Assembly (NCBI GenBank): GCA_963580095.1
Contig: CAUZJQ010000289.1
Location: forward strand, 1-5,574
Direction of reading: 5' to 3'
DNA: 5,574 nucleotides
DNA from: CAJWLW01 sp963580095
GTDB taxonomy: Bacteria; Verrucomicrobiota; Lentisphaeria; JABSQK01; CAJWLW01
Shown: positions 4,437 to 5,574 of the stretch, piece after piece
Layout: each line of letters begins with the position of its first letter
How positions within the stretch are numbered: position 1 is the stretch's first letter
Program-made: the position numbers and the translations under genes
The notes under the pieces: generated by a model
The model's input: the letters and a program-made list of their open reading frames with translations, nothing else
Told to the model about the DNA's origin: nothing
Databases searched by the model: none

Positions 4437-5574
4437 ATGCCGTACATAGCGAATACAAACGAAGACCGTCGGGAAATGCTCGCCGCTATCGGCGTGGATT
4501 CCATCGACACCCTCTGGCGGCATGCCGGTGTCGACATGCCGGCACCTGACCTTTCGGCCATTCCCGAGGGGCGCTCTGAATACGAAGTGAACCGGCACCT
4601 CGCCGGACTCGCCGATCGCAATGCGCACCACCTCACCTGTTTTATCGGCAGCGGTTTTTACGATCATATCATCCCGGCAGCGGTCGCAGAAATCACCGGG
4701 CGCGGTGAATTCTACACTTCCTACACGCCGTATCAGCCGGAAGCCTCGCAGGGCACGCTGCAGGCGATATACGAGTATCAGTCCGCAATCTGCCGGCTCA
4801 CCGGCATGGAAGTTGCCAACGCCTCACTGTATGACGGCGGTACCGCACTGTTCGAGTCGATCATGATGGCGATGCGCCTCAACCGCCGACGCAAAGCCGT
4901 GCTGGCCGGGACGGTGTCGCCAATCTACCGTGAAATGATCCGCTGCTACAGCCAGAACCTGGACATCGAACTGGTCGTCATCGAACCGCCGGACGACGGC
5001 ACCAGCAGCAATATCAATGCGTTGAAAGCCGCCCTCGATGACACGACCGCCTGCGTAGTGGTGCAGTACCCGAACGTCTTCGGCACACTTGAAGACTGGG
5101 AGGAACTGGTCGAGTACGCGCACCAACGCGGCATCGTGGCGGTATGTTCGGTGTATCCCACCGCCCTGTCCCTGGCACGGACGCCCGGGGAGATGGGCTT
5201 CGACATTCTCACCGGCGAGGGCCAGAGCCTTGGCATCGATCTGTCATTCGGCGGCCCGTACCTGGGGCTCATGGCGACAACGAAAAAGTTCATGCGGAAA
5301 ATGCCGGGACGCATCGTCGGTCGTACCGTCGACACCGAAGGCCGCGACGGGTTCGTGTTGACGCTGCAGGCCCGCGAGCAGCATATCCGCCGCGAGAACG
5401 CCATGTCGAACATTTGTACAAACGAAGGCCTGTGTGCCCTCGCTGCGGTTGTCTATCTGTCCTGTATCGGCCGTAGCGGTTTCGAAAAGGTCGGGCGGCT
5501 CTGCGCCGCCAAAGCCTGTTTCGCCCGCGAACAGTTGCTGGCGATCCCCGGTATCGAACCCGTCGACCAGGCCG
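4437..5574 (+). CDS. gcvPA: glycine dehydrogenase (decarboxylating) subunit 1, partial at right edge
   Basis: The open frame from ATG 4437 runs off the right edge after 379 codons; known subunit 1 proteins are about 450 residues, so about 70 are missing. It resembles the N-terminal half of P protein, which pairs with a PLP-bearing subunit 2 (GcvPB) to decarboxylate glycine and load the aminomethyl group on GcvH. Family landmarks are MPYIANTNEDRREMLAAIGV (1-20), FIGSGFYDHIIP (69-80), EFYTSYTPYQPEASQGTLQA (91-110), LTGMEVANASLYDGGTAL (121-138), QSLGIDLSFGGPYLGLMA (263-280), GRIVGRTVD (291-299) and GFVLTLQAREQHIRRENAM (305-323) followed by SNICTNEGLCAL (324-335). The conserved start MPYI supports this ATG, which is the only one after the gcvH stop. 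No clear Shine-Dalgarno precedes it, so translation may be coupled to gcvH. The subunit 1 call over a full-length fused GcvP rests on N-terminal similarity, since the 3' end is outside the window. Confidence 0.92.
   Translation, partial: MPYIANTNEDRREMLAAIGVDSIDTLWRHAGVDMPAPDLSAIPEGRSEYEVNRHLAGLADRNAHHLTCFIGSGFYDHIIPAAVAEITGRGEFYTSYTPYQPEASQGTLQAIYEYQSAICRLTGMEVANASLYDGGTALFESIMMAMRLNRRRKAVLAGTVSPIYREMIRCYSQNLDIELVVIEPPDDGTSSNINALKAALDDTTACVVVQYPNVFGTLEDWEELVEYAHQRGIVAVCSVYPTALSLARTPGEMGFDILTGEGQSLGIDLSFGGPYLGLMATTKKFMRKMPGRIVGRTVDTEGRDGFVLTLQAREQHIRRENAMSNICTNEGLCALAAVVYLSCIGRSGFEKVGRLCAAKACFAREQLLAIPGIEPVDQA

Overview
The window looks like an ordinary chromosomal segment from a GC-rich Gram-negative bacterium, most likely a gammaproteobacterium or a close relative, possibly environmental. 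This placement is inferred from three things: an RlmB-type rRNA methyltransferase, a protein of the exosortase-associated TIGR04073 family, and a glycine cleavage operon with split P-protein subunits. No 16S or other taxonomic marker is present. No mobile element, CRISPR array, tRNA or rRNA was seen.

Layout, left to right. (1) Bases 1-53 hold the last 16 codons of an unidentified + strand gene. (2) A - strand gene (146-1552) encodes a polytopic GT-C/GT87-like membrane glycosyltransferase. It faces the truncated gene tail to tail. (3) An 80-bp divergent spacer carries a plausible + strand sigma70-type promoter. It leads to a small secreted protein (1633-2007) that I assign to the TIGR04073 family. 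(4) A - strand rlmB-like 2'-O-ribose methyltransferase gene (2071-2769) converges on that gene. (5) Starting 24 bp from the rlmB start and running the other way is the glycine cleavage cluster: gcvT (2794-3876), a 176-bp spacer, gcvH (4053-4421, TTG start behind a perfect AGGAGG), and gcvPA (4437 to beyond the right edge).

How the genes work together. GcvPA, with a GcvPB expected just off the right edge, decarboxylates glycine. GcvH carries the aminomethyl group on lipoyl-lysine 58. GcvT transfers the one-carbon unit to tetrahydrofolate and releases ammonia. The L protein (dihydrolipoyl dehydrogenase) is not in view. The membrane glycosyltransferase and the TIGR04073 protein suggest envelope or exopolysaccharide biology, but no exosortase or PEP-CTERM protein is visible, so that link is only family-level inference.

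I did not find a convincing undescribed system. The most interesting non-coding stretch is the gcvT-gcvH spacer. It is unusually long for this cluster, is bounded by a 9-bp inverted repeat, has an AT-rich palindrome, and contains a short sequence that can pair with either of two flanking copies, which would be mutually exclusive hairpins. No glycine riboswitch consensus could be recognised there.
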